This document shows, piece by piece, positions 8,394 through 17,460 of a stretch of 64,000 bases of DNA (position 1 is its first letter; the number at the start of each line of letters is the position of its first letter). The notes below the pieces were generated by a model. The model worked only from the letters and a program-made list of their open reading frames with translations, made no database searches and had not been told where the DNA came from. This DNA comes from Rhodanobacter sp. T12-5 (GTDB lineage: Bacteria > Pseudomonadota > Gammaproteobacteria > Xanthomonadales > Rhodanobacteraceae): positions 186,001-250,000 of the forward strand of contig NZ_NPKN01000002.1 of assembly GCF_008329435.1 (NCBI RefSeq), read 5' to 3'. The translations under genes were made by a program, and so were the position numbers.

Positions 8394-9944
8394 ATGGCTG
8401 ATCTCGAAACGCACGACCTCGATTCACTTACGGGCGCCACCTATTTCGTGGTGGGCCGCGGAACGGAGGGTGGACCATCTTCCTATCATCTGAGCATCGC
8501 CGGAGTGACCTCGGGTCATTCCGATCCGAACTGGGGTAACGCGGACAAGATAAAGGCAAACAGCGGCTACTCGCTGGGTACGATCCAGGTCGATCTTGGC
8601 CAGCGTGGCACGTGGGCTCTCGGAGCGACTGATGGTGCGGCGCTGAAGCAAGGCGAGACCACCTACGTGGACGGAATCATCGAGCAGGCGTCCAAGTACG
8701 CCCAGGATCATGGCCTCGCATTCACACAGGACCACTCACAGCTCAACGCGAACCTGCTGTCCCACGGCAACGGCAAACAAGGGCGAAGCACCCTCACTTT
8801 CATCGACAAGGACACCCGAGACAGCATCAACGCATGGGCCTCCTCGGAAGACGGGCAGAAGTGGATACATAAAAATGTTGACTATCCACAGATCCGGCAT
8901 GCGACCCAAACAGCCATGTCCATGCTGGATAAATACGGGAAGAACATCCCGGAAGGTCATCGTCTCGAGACGGTTGCCATCCTCGCAAAAACTGCTAATC
9001 AGATGCCATCCCAGATGGCTGAGTTCAAAACGGTCCTGAAAAGCGGTGGCAACTACGACGATGTGCTTGCGAAGGCCAACGAAATCAGCAGCGCATATGA
9101 CTACTACGACGGCCCGAAGGCCGCCGCGCTCGCAAAACGGTACAAGGACGCCTACAAGAACCCAGAGAATGCAGCCGCTCTCGACCGCGCGCATGCCAAG
9201 GTAGGCGATGCGAACTTCGATCCCTCGAGGTCGGCAAGCGACCCGGACATCAAGGAGGCCCTGAAAGCGATCGGGCAAGGTGGACGCTCCCACACAACGG
9301 GCGGGCATGGTTCATTGCGTCTTGGCTCGCACGGCGACAAGGTCATTGGTTTGCAGACCGATCTCGCCACGCTGGGCTTCACCGACGCGCACGGCCACGC
9401 ATTGCATCCGGACGGCGATTTCGGCCCAGGTACGGAGGCAGCGGTCGAGAAATTCCAGCGTGCGCATCACATGACGCCCGACGGGATCGCCGGCCCGAAG
9501 ACGTTGAACGCCTTGCGGATGGTCGTGCACCCGTCGCAACCGAATCTCGCCGACGCCACGCATCCCGGCAACGGAATGTACCTGCAGGCGCTCGACGCCG
9601 TGCATCGCCTGGATGCCCAACGGGGACGCGCGCCGGACCAGCGCAGCGACAACCTCGCCGCAGCACTCGCCATTGCCGCCCACGGCAACGGCCTGAGCCG
9701 GGTCGACCATGTCGTGCTGAGCGATGACTCCAGCCGCGCGTACGCCGTGCAGGGCGACATCGACTCCCTGTTCAAGCGTTACACCGACGTCGACGTGGCC
9801 CAGGCGATCGGCACGCCGCTCGTGCAAAGCAGCGTTCAGTGGCAACACGATAGTCGACAGGTGAACCCGACCCAGGCCACGCCGCCCGTGCAACAGATGC
9901 AAAACCCGCAGATGGATCAGCCGGTGGTGCAACGCTCGCCGTAG
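8394..9944 (+). CDS. Probable antibacterial T4SS effector: N-terminal hydrolase-like domain, peptidoglycan-binding domain, XVIPCD tag
   Basis: A 516-residue protein without a signal peptide. Residues 1-290 form an unassigned domain in which YSLGTIQVDLGQRG resembles segments of phage-type muralytic enzymes. Residues 308-374 are a PG_binding_1 domain (LRLGSHGDKVIGLQTDL, then GDFGPGTEAAVEKFQ and DGIAGPKTL). Residues 389-516 match the XVIPCD secretion signal: HPGNGMYLQALDAVHRLD, LSRVDHVVLSDD and a glutamine-rich tail. This C-terminal tag recruits effectors to VirD4 of the Xanthomonas bacteria-killing type IV secretion system. The likely target is the peptidoglycan of competing Gram-negative cells. 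No T4SS structural gene lies in this window. Confidence 0.85.
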   Translation: MADLETHDLDSLTGATYFVVGRGTEGGPSSYHLSIAGVTSGHSDPNWGNADKIKANSGYSLGTIQVDLGQRGTWALGATDGAALKQGETTYVDGIIEQASKYAQDHGLAFTQDHSQLNANLLSHGNGKQGRSTLTFIDKDTRDSINAWASSEDGQKWIHKNVDYPQIRHATQTAMSMLDKYGKNIPEGHRLETVAILAKTANQMPSQMAEFKTVLKSGGNYDDVLAKANEISSAYDYYDGPKAAALAKRYKDAYKNPENAAALDRAHAKVGDANFDPSRSASDPDIKEALKAIGQGGRSHTTGGHGSLRLGSHGDKVIGLQTDLATLGFTDAHGHALHPDGDFGPGTEAAVEKFQRAHHMTPDGIAGPKTLNALRMVVHPSQPNLADATHPGNGMYLQALDAVHRLDAQRGRAPDQRSDNLAAALAIAAHGNGLSRVDHVVLSDDSSRAYAVQGDIDSLFKRYTDVDVAQAIGTPLVQSSVQWQHDSRQVNPTQATPPVQQMQNPQMDQPVVQRSP

Positions 9945-10012
9945 AGCCCTGCCGTTGCCGCAAGGGAGCAAGATCTTCCTGGTGGTAGGTGACGCGAATG
10001 GCGCCCCTCACC

Positions 10013-10038
10013 CGGCCCTCTCCCCGGCGATGCCGCAG
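10013..10038. repeat. Short intergenic repeat of the CCCTCACCCGGCCCTCTCCC type
   Basis: The sequence cctcacccggccctctcccc after the effector gene belongs to a repeat family common between xanthomonad genes. Related copies flank the hydrolase gene at 29919-30056. It may be part of a transcription-ending hairpin, but only one arm is obvious here. Confidence 0.4.
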
Positions 10039-10114
10039 CAGTCAGAGCCGTATCGCCCTTCCCTTCGCCGCCGGAGACCGGACGGAAACCTCGGCCTCCG
10101 TCCCCTTTGTGCAG

Positions 10115-10450
10115 TCAGAAACCATGTTCGTCCGATAGCCCATCGTGGCCTGCCCAGAACACTTCGACGGCATCGATATTCATCAGCCCCCACCAGAAGG
10201 TGCCCAGTCGCAGCCAGCCACTGCGGATGCGATGGATGCTGTCGTCATAGACGCGCATGCGCACGATCAACTGGTTTCTGCTGGTGGTCAACGTGACCAT
10301 GATGGGCGGATAGGGCGGAAAGGGCATGATGCTGTAATCGAGCACCTTCAGTCCGTTGTGCTCGGCCCAGCGGTTGACCATGGTGCGGGTTCGATAGAAC
10401 CACCAAGTGGTGTACGCGATGATTCCAGCGACCATGACGATCAGGATCAT
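10115..10450 (-). CDS. Hypothetical small membrane-anchored protein
   Basis: A 111-residue protein that begins with a single hydrophobic helix (MILIVMVAGIIAYTTWWFY). A basic segment and a soluble domain with several aromatic residues follow (LRLGTFWWGLMNIDAVEVFW). The ATG at 10450 sits eight bases after AAGGAG on the minus strand; a GTG three bases upstream is an alternative. I do not recognise a family. The topology suggests an inner-membrane protein with a cytoplasmic domain after the helix. Confidence 0.6.
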   Translation of the reverse strand: MILIVMVAGIIAYTTWWFYRTRTMVNRWAEHNGLKVLDYSIMPFPPYPPIMVTLTTSRNQLIVRMRVYDDSIHRIRSGWLRLGTFWWGLMNIDAVEVFWAGHDGLSDEHGF

Positions 10451-10689
10451 CACGTTTTCTCCTTGAATGCGTGGCTTTCACTTGCGATGACCATCCGGCG
10501 TGTCGCACAAGATAGCGCAATTCGATATTCCGACAGCCCGGTCCACTACACCCGCGACCGTGGCAACCCGAGGCCATCCGGATGGATCAGGTAGGCGGGT
10601 TTGATGTGACGGCGCGGATTCTTGGCTGCGAATCATTGCGCTAAACTGCCGCGCTGGAAGGCGGGACTGCCGTCTTGGCGTGGGTGCGC

Positions 10690-11079
10690 ATGAACCAGCA
10701 AGAGCGTGTGGAGTTGTACCGGGAGTACATGGCCGCCAGGGGTGTCGATCCGAATACTTCGGTGCCGCCCATGTGGAAATTCCTGTGGAGTCAGGGGATC
10801 GAAGTTCCCCCGCCCCCGTTTATCAATCCGGTCGTGCTGGCCTTGGTTTTTATCCCTGTTGGCGCGCTCTTTCCGCTCGTTTTGGGGGTGATCTTCTTCC
10901 TGCTCAACGCGGGCCACACGTTCCACATGCCGCCTTGGTCATGGATCGAGGCGATGATGGTGGGATGCGCCTTGTTCCTGGGGTTGGGCACGGCAGTTTA
11001 TTACCGCAATCTGGCTCGTCGCTGCGGGCTGGGCTCGTGGACGACCTTCATTGGCCACAGGCAGCGTCCGCTGCCCTGA
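10690..11079 (+). CDS. DUF6404-like small membrane protein
   Basis: A 129-residue protein. The N-terminal part (MNQQERVELYREYMAARGVD, then PPMWKFLWSQGIEVPPPPF) matches the pattern of DUF6404 proteins, and two transmembrane helices follow (VLALVFIPVGALFPLVLGVIF and AMMVGCALFLGLGTAVYY). I chose the ATG at 10690 because the family begins there; an in-frame start 15 bases upstream is possible. The function of the family is unknown. It stands alone. Confidence 0.65.
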   Translation: MNQQERVELYREYMAARGVDPNTSVPPMWKFLWSQGIEVPPPPFINPVVLALVFIPVGALFPLVLGVIFFLLNAGHTFHMPPWSWIEAMMVGCALFLGLGTAVYYRNLARRCGLGSWTTFIGHRQRPLP

Positions 11080-11296
11080 GGCGAGGCAGGGAAGGACAAT
11101 AACGGGGACGTGGCTAATTGAATTGATTGCGCTCGCCTGATCCGGCACAAGGGGACGATGGAATCAAGACGGCAACTCCGCCGCCCGCATGCAAGCCAGG
11201 AACCTGCGCTCGACGACGAGCGCTGCCAGCGCATGGTGGAAACCACCCTGGGACGCCTGCCACATGCCGCCCGCGTGGACGGCCACGGCTTCCACC

Positions 11297-13372
11297 TCAC
11301 ACCGCCAGTCCCGGATCGCCTTCCACGATCGTCTGACGCATGCGTGGCCGTTCGCCGGCGCGCCACAGCGGTACCTCATGCCGCACGCGATAGCGCAGCG
11401 GCCCGCCGTCTTCGCGTGGACTTCGCTCGATCGGACGCGGGATGCACACGAACTCGGTCTGCATCGCGTCGGCATCCACGCGGACGGTGGCGTAACCGTG
11501 TCCGCCCATGTCGACGAAGCACAGGTGCGGCGCCATGTCCGGATTGCTCGACGCGTGCGCCTTCTGCAGGTCGCCACTGCTGGCGTATTCCAGCGCCGAA
11601 CGCACGCCATGGTGCAATAGCAAATTGACGGTGGGCTGCGGCGGTCCACCACCCGGATTGGCGACGTACAACGGTCGCAACGGATTGTCCTTCTTCAGGT
11701 TGTGCTCGTAAGCCTCGAACAGGCCAGGGGAAGAGATCGAGCCGCCCACGAAGGTGACGCCGACGGGCTCGAACGCGGCGGGCGGCAAGGCCTTGGCCGC
11801 ATAGCCTGCCCAGAAACTGTGGCGATCGCCGGAGACGATCGCGAAACCGGTGATGCCGGCATCGCGCACGGCATCGAAGATCTCGCCGCGTTCGTGGTAC
11901 GCGCCACCCCAGTCGCTGGTGCCCATGACGGCAAAGCCGGCACCGGGCCATGTGGCCAGCGCGGCCGGGAGATGCTGCGGATCGACACGCCAGTCGGGGG
12001 TTCCCAGCGAATTGCCCCAGATCTTCCAGGTCGCCTTTGCGCCGCGCAGGCGTTCGAGGAACCAGGCCTTCTGCTTCGCCCCCAGCATCGTCTGCGCGGC
12101 TTCGCCAGCGCGGTAATTGGCCACGCTCTTGTCGCCGAAGGACAACTTCGCCGGCGGATGGCCGTCGGCGTAGTCGCGGCCGGCGTCGAGCTGCATCGCC
12201 AATTCCTCGGGGACCCAGCCCAGCGAGTCGCCTTCGAACAGCGGTTTGATTTCGTCGTGGTTACCGGGATCGCGCGAACGGAAGCTGTGCTGGTCGGTGA
12301 TGATCAGGTCGATGTGCCGGCCCCAGCGCAGGGCGCGATAGGCGATAAGGCTGTCGATCGCGGCGATGTTGTTGGCTTCGCGTCCGAGGCCATCGTCGTC
12401 GAAGTCGACCACCGGCGTATCGACCACGTGCGGCGCATCGAAGGCCTCCAGGCTGCGGCCCGGAGGCGACACGCGCGCCGGTTGGTATTCGAACCATGCC
12501 TGGTTGGCTGCGACCTTGAGCGTCTGCGCGGGCACGAAGCCCTCACCGAATTCCTGGATCGACTGCCAGCCCTGCCAGGAGAATTCGTGGTTGTCCCACA
12601 TCGCGACAAAGGGCCATCGTGCGCGCGCATCCTGCAGGTCGGGATCCTGCAGGTAGGCGTGGTAGAGCGCGCGGTAGTCCTCCAGCGAGGCGGGGACCCA
12701 GAAGCGATTGTTGGCAACGATCTTGCCGTGCGGGAAGTGCACCGGGAACGTGATGAGCCGATCGTAGCGGTGGCCGTTCTTGACCTGGTCCGGGTACTGC
12801 ACAACCTCGTAGACGAAGTCGCCCAGGTGCAGCACGAAGCCGAGCCTGTCCTCCGGCGCGGCGCGCTCGTCCTCCCAGATCATCCGCCGATAGGCGTTCA
12901 GCGCGCCCTCGCAGACATCCTGGCAACTGACGAAGGCAAAGCGCGCCGGCCGCGGATCGTCGGGTACGGGCGCCGTCAGCGTCCGACCGACCCGGCTGCC
13001 GTTGCCGTCCTCGTCCGTGAAGCGATACCAGTATTCGCGTGCCGGTTGCAGTTCGGCGACCAGCACGCGGCAGGTCCAGTCGGACTCGGCCAGTACCCGC
13101 ACCGTCGTCGTCGCGATCACGCGCGTGAATGCCGCATCGTCCGCCACTTCGACCAGCAAGGTTCCGCTCGCGCGCCCGTCCGCATACGGGCGTCGCGTCC
13201 ACAGCAGGACGCTTTGGTCATCGGGATCGCCCGACGCGACACCCTGCGGATACAGATCACGACGCTCCCGCCAGCCGCTCGACGAAGGGCGAACCGGCAC
13301 GCAGCCAACGGCGAGCGCCGCGCCCAGCGCGGCGGACAATTTCAGGAACGCGCGGCGGTCCATGGTTGGCAT
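11297..13372 (-). CDS. phoD: PhoD-type alkaline phosphatase/phosphodiesterase, exported
   Basis: A 691-residue protein. The start MPTMDRRAFLKLSAALGAALAVGC has a twin-arginine-like DRRAFLKL motif followed by a cysteine that may be lipidated. A PhoD N-terminal domain follows (YPQGVASGDPDDQSVLLWTR). The metallophosphatase core shows FAFVSCQD, LHLGDFVYEV and MWDNHEFSWQGW, the usual metal-binding blocks. The C-terminus is longer than in many PhoD proteins. PhoD enzymes release phosphate from phosphodiesters such as teichoic acid or nucleic acid outside the cytoplasm with Ca/Fe. Divergent from the SOUL gene; the 212-base gap should hold both promoters. The frame extends to 13714 but overlaps the SOUL gene. 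Confidence 0.85.
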   Translation of the reverse strand: MPTMDRRAFLKLSAALGAALAVGCVPVRPSSSGWRERRDLYPQGVASGDPDDQSVLLWTRRPYADGRASGTLLVEVADDAAFTRVIATTTVRVLAESDWTCRVLVAELQPAREYWYRFTDEDGNGSRVGRTLTAPVPDDPRPARFAFVSCQDVCEGALNAYRRMIWEDERAAPEDRLGFVLHLGDFVYEVVQYPDQVKNGHRYDRLITFPVHFPHGKIVANNRFWVPASLEDYRALYHAYLQDPDLQDARARWPFVAMWDNHEFSWQGWQSIQEFGEGFVPAQTLKVAANQAWFEYQPARVSPPGRSLEAFDAPHVVDTPVVDFDDDGLGREANNIAAIDSLIAYRALRWGRHIDLIITDQHSFRSRDPGNHDEIKPLFEGDSLGWVPEELAMQLDAGRDYADGHPPAKLSFGDKSVANYRAGEAAQTMLGAKQKAWFLERLRGAKATWKIWGNSLGTPDWRVDPQHLPAALATWPGAGFAVMGTSDWGGAYHERGEIFDAVRDAGITGFAIVSGDRHSFWAGYAAKALPPAAFEPVGVTFVGGSISSPGLFEAYEHNLKKDNPLRPLYVANPGGGPPQPTVNLLLHHGVRSALEYASSGDLQKAHASSNPDMAPHLCFVDMGGHGYATVRVDADAMQTEFVCIPRPIERSPREDGGPLRYRVRHEVPLWRAGERPRMRQTIVEGDPGLAV

Positions 13373-13584
13373 GTCGCCCCCTTTGAGCGGATCGGATGAT
13401 CGATGCGCGGTAACGCTAGACCCGCCCACATCCCGTGAAACGTGCCGAAAGTACTGCGAATCAACCGCGTCCTCACACATCGCTGATGCACGAGGGCGTA
13501 CCTCATCTCGGGACGCGGGCACGGCAGCCATGCCCGGAACCGTCGCGGACCAAACCATGAAGACAGTCGGAGTACCCGATCGCC

Positions 13585-14202
13585 ATGAAACGATGGACGC
13601 TCGCAGGCCTGCTGGTGGTCGCAACGCTGGGAACGACCGCGATGGCCGTTGAAACGCCCCCCTACAAAGCGGTGCTTCGCGACGGCAACTTCGAACTGCG
13701 TGACTACCCCGCACTCGCGGTAGCCGAGGTGACCGTAGAGGGCGACCAGAAGGAAGCCGCCAGCAAGGGCTTCCGCCTGCTTGCGGGCTACATCTTCGGC
13801 GCCAACAAAAGGCGTCGGAGCATTGCCATGACAGCGCCAGTGGCGCAGCAGGCCGCCAGCGAGAAGATCGCCATGACCGCGCCGGTGGAGCAGATGCAAG
13901 GTGCTTCCGGCACGTGGGTAGTCCGCTTCACCATGCCAGGCGCATGGACCCTGCAAACCCTGCCCATACCCAACGACCCGAAGGTCACGCTGCGCGCCAC
14001 CGAACCCAGCCGTTTGGCCGTCCTGCGCTTCTCAGGCCTGGCCAGGCCCGAGGACGTCCAATCGAATACCCGCGAATTGCTGGCACAGGTCACCTCGCAT
14101 GGCCTTCACGCCATCGGCCCGGTATCGCTGGCGCAGTACAACCCGCCGTGGACCTTGTGGTTCATGCGGCGCAACGAGGTGATGGTGGAGGTTGAGCACT
14201 GA
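13585..14202 (+). CDS. SOUL family haem-binding protein, exported
   Basis: A 205-residue protein with a signal peptide (MKRWTLAGLLVVATLGTTAMA) followed by a SOUL domain. The domain shows the family's YKAVLRDGNFELRDYPALAVAEV opening, the paired IAMTAPV repeats, and the WTLWFMRRNEVMVEV ending. The family binds haem or other tetrapyrroles in eukaryotes. In bacteria the role is not settled. It is divergent from phoD and has no obvious partner downstream. Confidence 0.87.
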   Translation: MKRWTLAGLLVVATLGTTAMAVETPPYKAVLRDGNFELRDYPALAVAEVTVEGDQKEAASKGFRLLAGYIFGANKRRRSIAMTAPVAQQAASEKIAMTAPVEQMQGASGTWVVRFTMPGAWTLQTLPIPNDPKVTLRATEPSRLAVLRFSGLARPEDVQSNTRELLAQVTSHGLHAIGPVSLAQYNPPWTLWFMRRNEVMVEVEH

Positions 14203-14874
14203 GTGGCTGCGGTGCGAAACGGCGCTGGCGATACGACTAGACCTTCAACGTCAGCATGCGTTGGACCCGACCGCTTCTGCGGCGCTATCGAGGCCCAACT
14301 GACTCGGCCGACCGCACCGTTCAAGATCGGGCGACCCCGAAAAACCTGCAGCTCACCTCAAAGTCGAACCTGATCCTGTTTTGAAAGTCGAACCTGACCA
14401 ACCTGCCCCATGTTTTGAACCCCTGCTTGGCGCAGGGACGCGGGCCTTCGTCGGTGTCGATGCGGCGACTGGAGGCACGATGCCGCGGGTGAGAATCCCC
14501 GACTCGGCCGCTCCGGCCGTGCTCGATGCCTTCACGAGTCGTTGATTGATACCGGTGTAGCCAGAGGCCGGATAGGCGAAGCTCTGCGCTGCTGCCGAAG
14601 GGTGTATCAAGATGTCGTTGGGGCCAGGTGATTCCTTATGCCCACTCCACTCCACTTTGGGAGAGGAGCCGCCGCTCCCTCGCCAGGATGAGCGCGTGAG
14701 CAAATCGCGGACTGACGAACGCCGTTGCTCCAAGGTTGCGATGGAGCCTGGAATCGGTGCCCGCAACAAGGGCACATGTTCCCCACCACTGAGATGCAAG
14801 ACGCAGGGCACCGCATGCAGCACAAGTGCTGCGGCAACCGGGAAGTACCGCCATTCAACCTACGGAGCGCCGCC
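14203..14874. other. 670-base stretch without a convincing gene; short direct repeats
   Basis: No reading frame here has clear protein features. Around 14360-14400 the sequence AAGTCGAACCTGATC/ACC occurs twice about 26 bases apart. It resembles the repeat tails seen around the NACHT gene. A minus-strand frame (14353-14823) and a plus-strand frame both look partly coding-like, so the stretch may be the decayed remains of a gene or insertion sequence that I cannot name. Confidence 0.4.
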
Positions 14875-15948
14875 ATGGTCATGTCAGCAGAATCTCTGAG
14901 GAACGTCGGCGCCGCCGCGGCAGCGCAGGTTTACAGCGAGCTGCGCCAACTGCGCTCCAATTACCAGGCACACTCGGTGCTGCGGTCGATAGAAAGTCAG
15001 CAGGGGCCAACCGACAGGAAATTGATCAGGCTAGCCAACGAGTACTCGCGAGAAGTGTTGGGCAGCGTCAAGTACGCGCCATGGATGCACGTCTACGCCG
15101 CCATCAGCGGCGGGTTCAAGGAGGGCTGGATCCCGGATAACTACTACGGACTGGTCGTCGAACCCCTGAAATCCGGCGAAGCGGCCAAGGTGGTGAACCT
15201 GAAATCATTCACCAACAGGATTCTCCATACCGAAGCCTTGCCAGATCTCGCCTACGTTATCGACGGCGTCTACTACGATAGAGACTTCAAGCCGATTCGC
15301 GAAACGGATCTGATCGAGCTCTTGTTCGAACATGACGGGCGTGTTTTCTTCAAGAGCGACAACTCCTTCCAGGGGCGGGGCGTGGTGATCATGACCCGCG
15401 AGGATTTCCCCCGGGTTGGCCATGACCGGCTTGTCGACGGCGTCTTTCAGGCGCCGATAAAACAGCATGAATTCTTCGCGGCCATCAGCACTGGATCCAC
15501 CGCCACCGTGCGCATAACCACGGCGAGGGAACTCGATGGCACCGTGGCGGTAAAGGCGGCCTATCTCAGGGTGGGGCGGGAGGTCGACGAGATCGTGCGC
15601 TGCCGCAGCCATGTGAGGGTTGCCGTCGACACCAGGACGGGCACGCTCAATGACATCGCGTACCTGCACAATTGGCGCAGGACCGACAAACACCCGGACA
15701 CACTATTTCATTTCGCAGGGCATGCCATTCCCCATTTCAGCGTTGCCGCGGAGCTGTGCAGATCCTTGCACGCCAGCTGTCCGCACATGCTTTGCGTCGG
15801 CTGGGATGTCTGCATCGATCAGGACAGCCAGACCAAGATCATGGAGTGGAACGCCCGATACAACGACATCAAATTCTCCGAAGCGACCATGGGTCCGTGC
15901 TTTCGCGGGCTGGGTTGGGAAAACCTGTGGAAACGTGCGGCGGCTTAA
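14875..15948 (+). CDS. ATP-grasp protein, sugar-transfer-associated type
   Basis: A 357-residue protein resembling the sugar-transfer-associated ATP-grasp family (PF14397). Visible family features are VFFKSDNSFQGRGVVIM (ATP-binding lid region), then AAISTGSTATVRITTA, and near the end VGWDVCIDQDSQTKIMEWNARYN, where the aspartate, glutamate and asparagine would bind Mg-ATP. The start at 14875 follows ACGGAG and leaves no signal peptide. Relatives usually sit in surface-polysaccharide clusters, but here the gene is alone between a non-coding stretch and a GFA gene. The substrate is unknown. Confidence 0.75.
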   Translation: MVMSAESLRNVGAAAAAQVYSELRQLRSNYQAHSVLRSIESQQGPTDRKLIRLANEYSREVLGSVKYAPWMHVYAAISGGFKEGWIPDNYYGLVVEPLKSGEAAKVVNLKSFTNRILHTEALPDLAYVIDGVYYDRDFKPIRETDLIELLFEHDGRVFFKSDNSFQGRGVVIMTREDFPRVGHDRLVDGVFQAPIKQHEFFAAISTGSTATVRITTARELDGTVAVKAAYLRVGREVDEIVRCRSHVRVAVDTRTGTLNDIAYLHNWRRTDKHPDTLFHFAGHAIPHFSVAAELCRSLHASCPHMLCVGWDVCIDQDSQTKIMEWNARYNDIKFSEATMGPCFRGLGWENLWKRAAA

Positions 15949-16067
15949 TGCGCCGATTCCTGTGCAGGGGGTAAGGGGCGGGCCACCATTTCGCCCCCCC
16001 CGCGACGATCGGGACGCGCCGCGCCCACCCTCATCCTTGCGACCCGTCGGCTGTCAGTAATTGTCCC

Positions 16068-16620
16068 TGACACCTTTTTGCTCTTGCCGATCAAAACGTC
16101 TTCGCGACGGGTTCTTTACCAGCCAAGGCGCAGGCTGCGGCCACACGGGTTGGGAGAAGGGTCATGACCGAAGCGCATCGTGGCACCTGTTTCTGCGGCA
16201 TTGTCGAGCTCGAAGCCCAAGGGGAGCCCGAGGCAATGGGCTACTGCCACTGCGGGTCGTGCCGCGCCTGGTCGGCTTCGCCGGTGAACGCCTTTACGCT
16301 ATGGAAGCCGGAAAACGTCCGCGTCACGAAAGGCGCCGACTCGATCGGTCATGTGCGCAAGTCGGCCAACAGCGACCGCCAGTTCTGCACCGTCTGCGGT
16401 GGCCACTTGATGACGGCGCACCCGCAATGGGGGCTGGTCGATGTGTTTGCGTCGATGCTTCCGGATCTCCGTTTCGTACCCGCCGTGCACGTCAATTACG
16501 CCGAGACCGTATTGCCGCTGAAGGATGGCTTGCCGAAGATGCGCGACTTCCCGGCCGAACTGGGAGGCTCGGGGCAGACGGTGGCCGAATAGGTAAAAGC
16601 AATAACGGTAAAAGGTGTCA
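16068..16620. repeat. Inverted 11-base repeat pair bracketing the GFA gene
   Basis: TGACACCTTTT at 16068-16078 is matched by AAAAGGTGTCA at 16610-16620, one on each side of the GFA gene. The left copy is preceded by ATTGTCCC. Such tails (AAAAGGTGTCAGGGACAAT) are often found beside RAYT-type repeats in xanthomonads, according to general knowledge. The gene between them may have moved as a unit. Confidence 0.5.
16164..16592 (+). CDS. GFA family (glutathione-dependent formaldehyde-activating-like) zinc protein
   Basis: A 142-residue protein with the full cysteine set of the GFA fold: CFCGIVELEA at the start, CHCGSCRAW in the middle and CTVCGGHL further on. These cysteines bind two zinc ions. 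Most members have no proven activity; the name comes from one enzyme that links formaldehyde to glutathione. The length is typical. It is followed by the convergent hsp20 gene. Confidence 0.85.
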   Translation: MTEAHRGTCFCGIVELEAQGEPEAMGYCHCGSCRAWSASPVNAFTLWKPENVRVTKGADSIGHVRKSANSDRQFCTVCGGHLMTAHPQWGLVDVFASMLPDLRFVPAVHVNYAETVLPLKDGLPKMRDFPAELGGSGQTVAE

Positions 16621-16643
16621 CCATTTCGCCCGGCTGAAAAAGA

Positions 16644-16665
16644 CGGCCCGCCAAGTGGCGGGCCG
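16644..16665 (-). terminator. Rho-independent terminator of the hsp20 gene
   Basis: A nine-base perfect stem (CGGCCCGCC with loop AAGT and GGCGGGCCG) is followed on the minus strand by TCTTTTTC. It lies about 50 bases after the stop codon of the minus-strand hsp20 gene. Confidence 0.85.
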
Positions 16666-16715
16666 CAAGACACAACCGCAGTCGTCAAGCTCCGGCATCA
16701 GGCCGGAACCCGGCT

Positions 16716-17207
16716 TTACGCAGCATGGCTCTCGATCTGGCGCTGCGGGCTCTGCTCCAGCGTGGCGCCGGTCGGAGTCGAGGTGATCGCGATCCGGCGC
16801 GGCCGCAGCGATTCGGGCACCTCCCGCTGCAACTCGATGGTCAGCAGGCCATCGACAAGATTGGCGCTCGTCACCTTGACGTGGTCGGCAAGCTCGAAGC
16901 GACGCGTGAAGGCGCGGCTCGCTATACCGCGATACAGGAACTCGCCTTCCTGCTCGGCGCTCTTGCGCTCGCCGGACACCACCAGCAGGTTCGGCTGCAC
17001 GGCGATATCCAGCTCCTCACGATTGAAGCCGGCGACCGCCATGGTGATGCGGTAACGGTCATCGCTGAGCTTTACCGTGTCGTACGGCGGCCAACTGTCG
17101 ACCGACTGCGCGCGGGTGGCGTTCTCCAGCAAATCGAAGATCCGGTCGAAACCGACGCTCGACCGATGCAGCGGGGCAAGATCAAAAAGGCTGTTACGCA
17201 TGGCCAT
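16716..17207 (-). CDS. Small heat-shock protein, Hsp20/IbpA family
   Basis: A 163-residue protein with an alpha-crystallin domain. It starts with MAMRNSLFDLAPLHRSSVGF, typical of the IbpA group. The core shows YRITMAVAGFNREELDIAV and LLVVSGERK, then FLYRGIASRAFTRRFEL and LVDGLLTIELQREVPE. It acts as an ATP-independent holdase for unfolded proteins in the cytoplasm. The start at 17207 follows GAAAGAGGA on the minus strand; the longer frame to 17285 has no family match. A heat-shock promoter or ROSE-type thermometer was looked for but not recognised. Confidence 0.92.
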   Translation of the reverse strand: MAMRNSLFDLAPLHRSSVGFDRIFDLLENATRAQSVDSWPPYDTVKLSDDRYRITMAVAGFNREELDIAVQPNLLVVSGERKSAEQEGEFLYRGIASRAFTRRFELADHVKVTSANLVDGLLTIELQREVPESLRPRRIAITSTPTGATLEQSPQRQIESHAA

Positions 17208-17460
17208 ATCCTCTTTCAAGCAACATGGGACGTTCCGCCGGCCAAGTGGCCCGGCGTGCCAGCCATACGGGCTGGCGAATCCCAAGTAGGGTCGCCAGAA
17301 ACGGTTTCAAGCGCCGCGTTAATGAGCCGTTTAAGTGGCCAAACGCCCGGAAGAGTCATCGGCGACGATCGCACCGGATCCCGGGATGCAACGCAGGATC
17401 GAAGTTCGGGATCGGGCCTTTACGGCCTTGACTCAACTGTCCGCGAAAACGGGGTAGAAC
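17208..17460. other. Upstream region of hsp20 and border of the accessory island
   Basis: No gene is seen. The part next to hsp20 must hold its promoter. Towards 17460 the sequence turns into the remnant of a transposase, which marks the left border of the accessory stretch. Confidence 0.4.
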
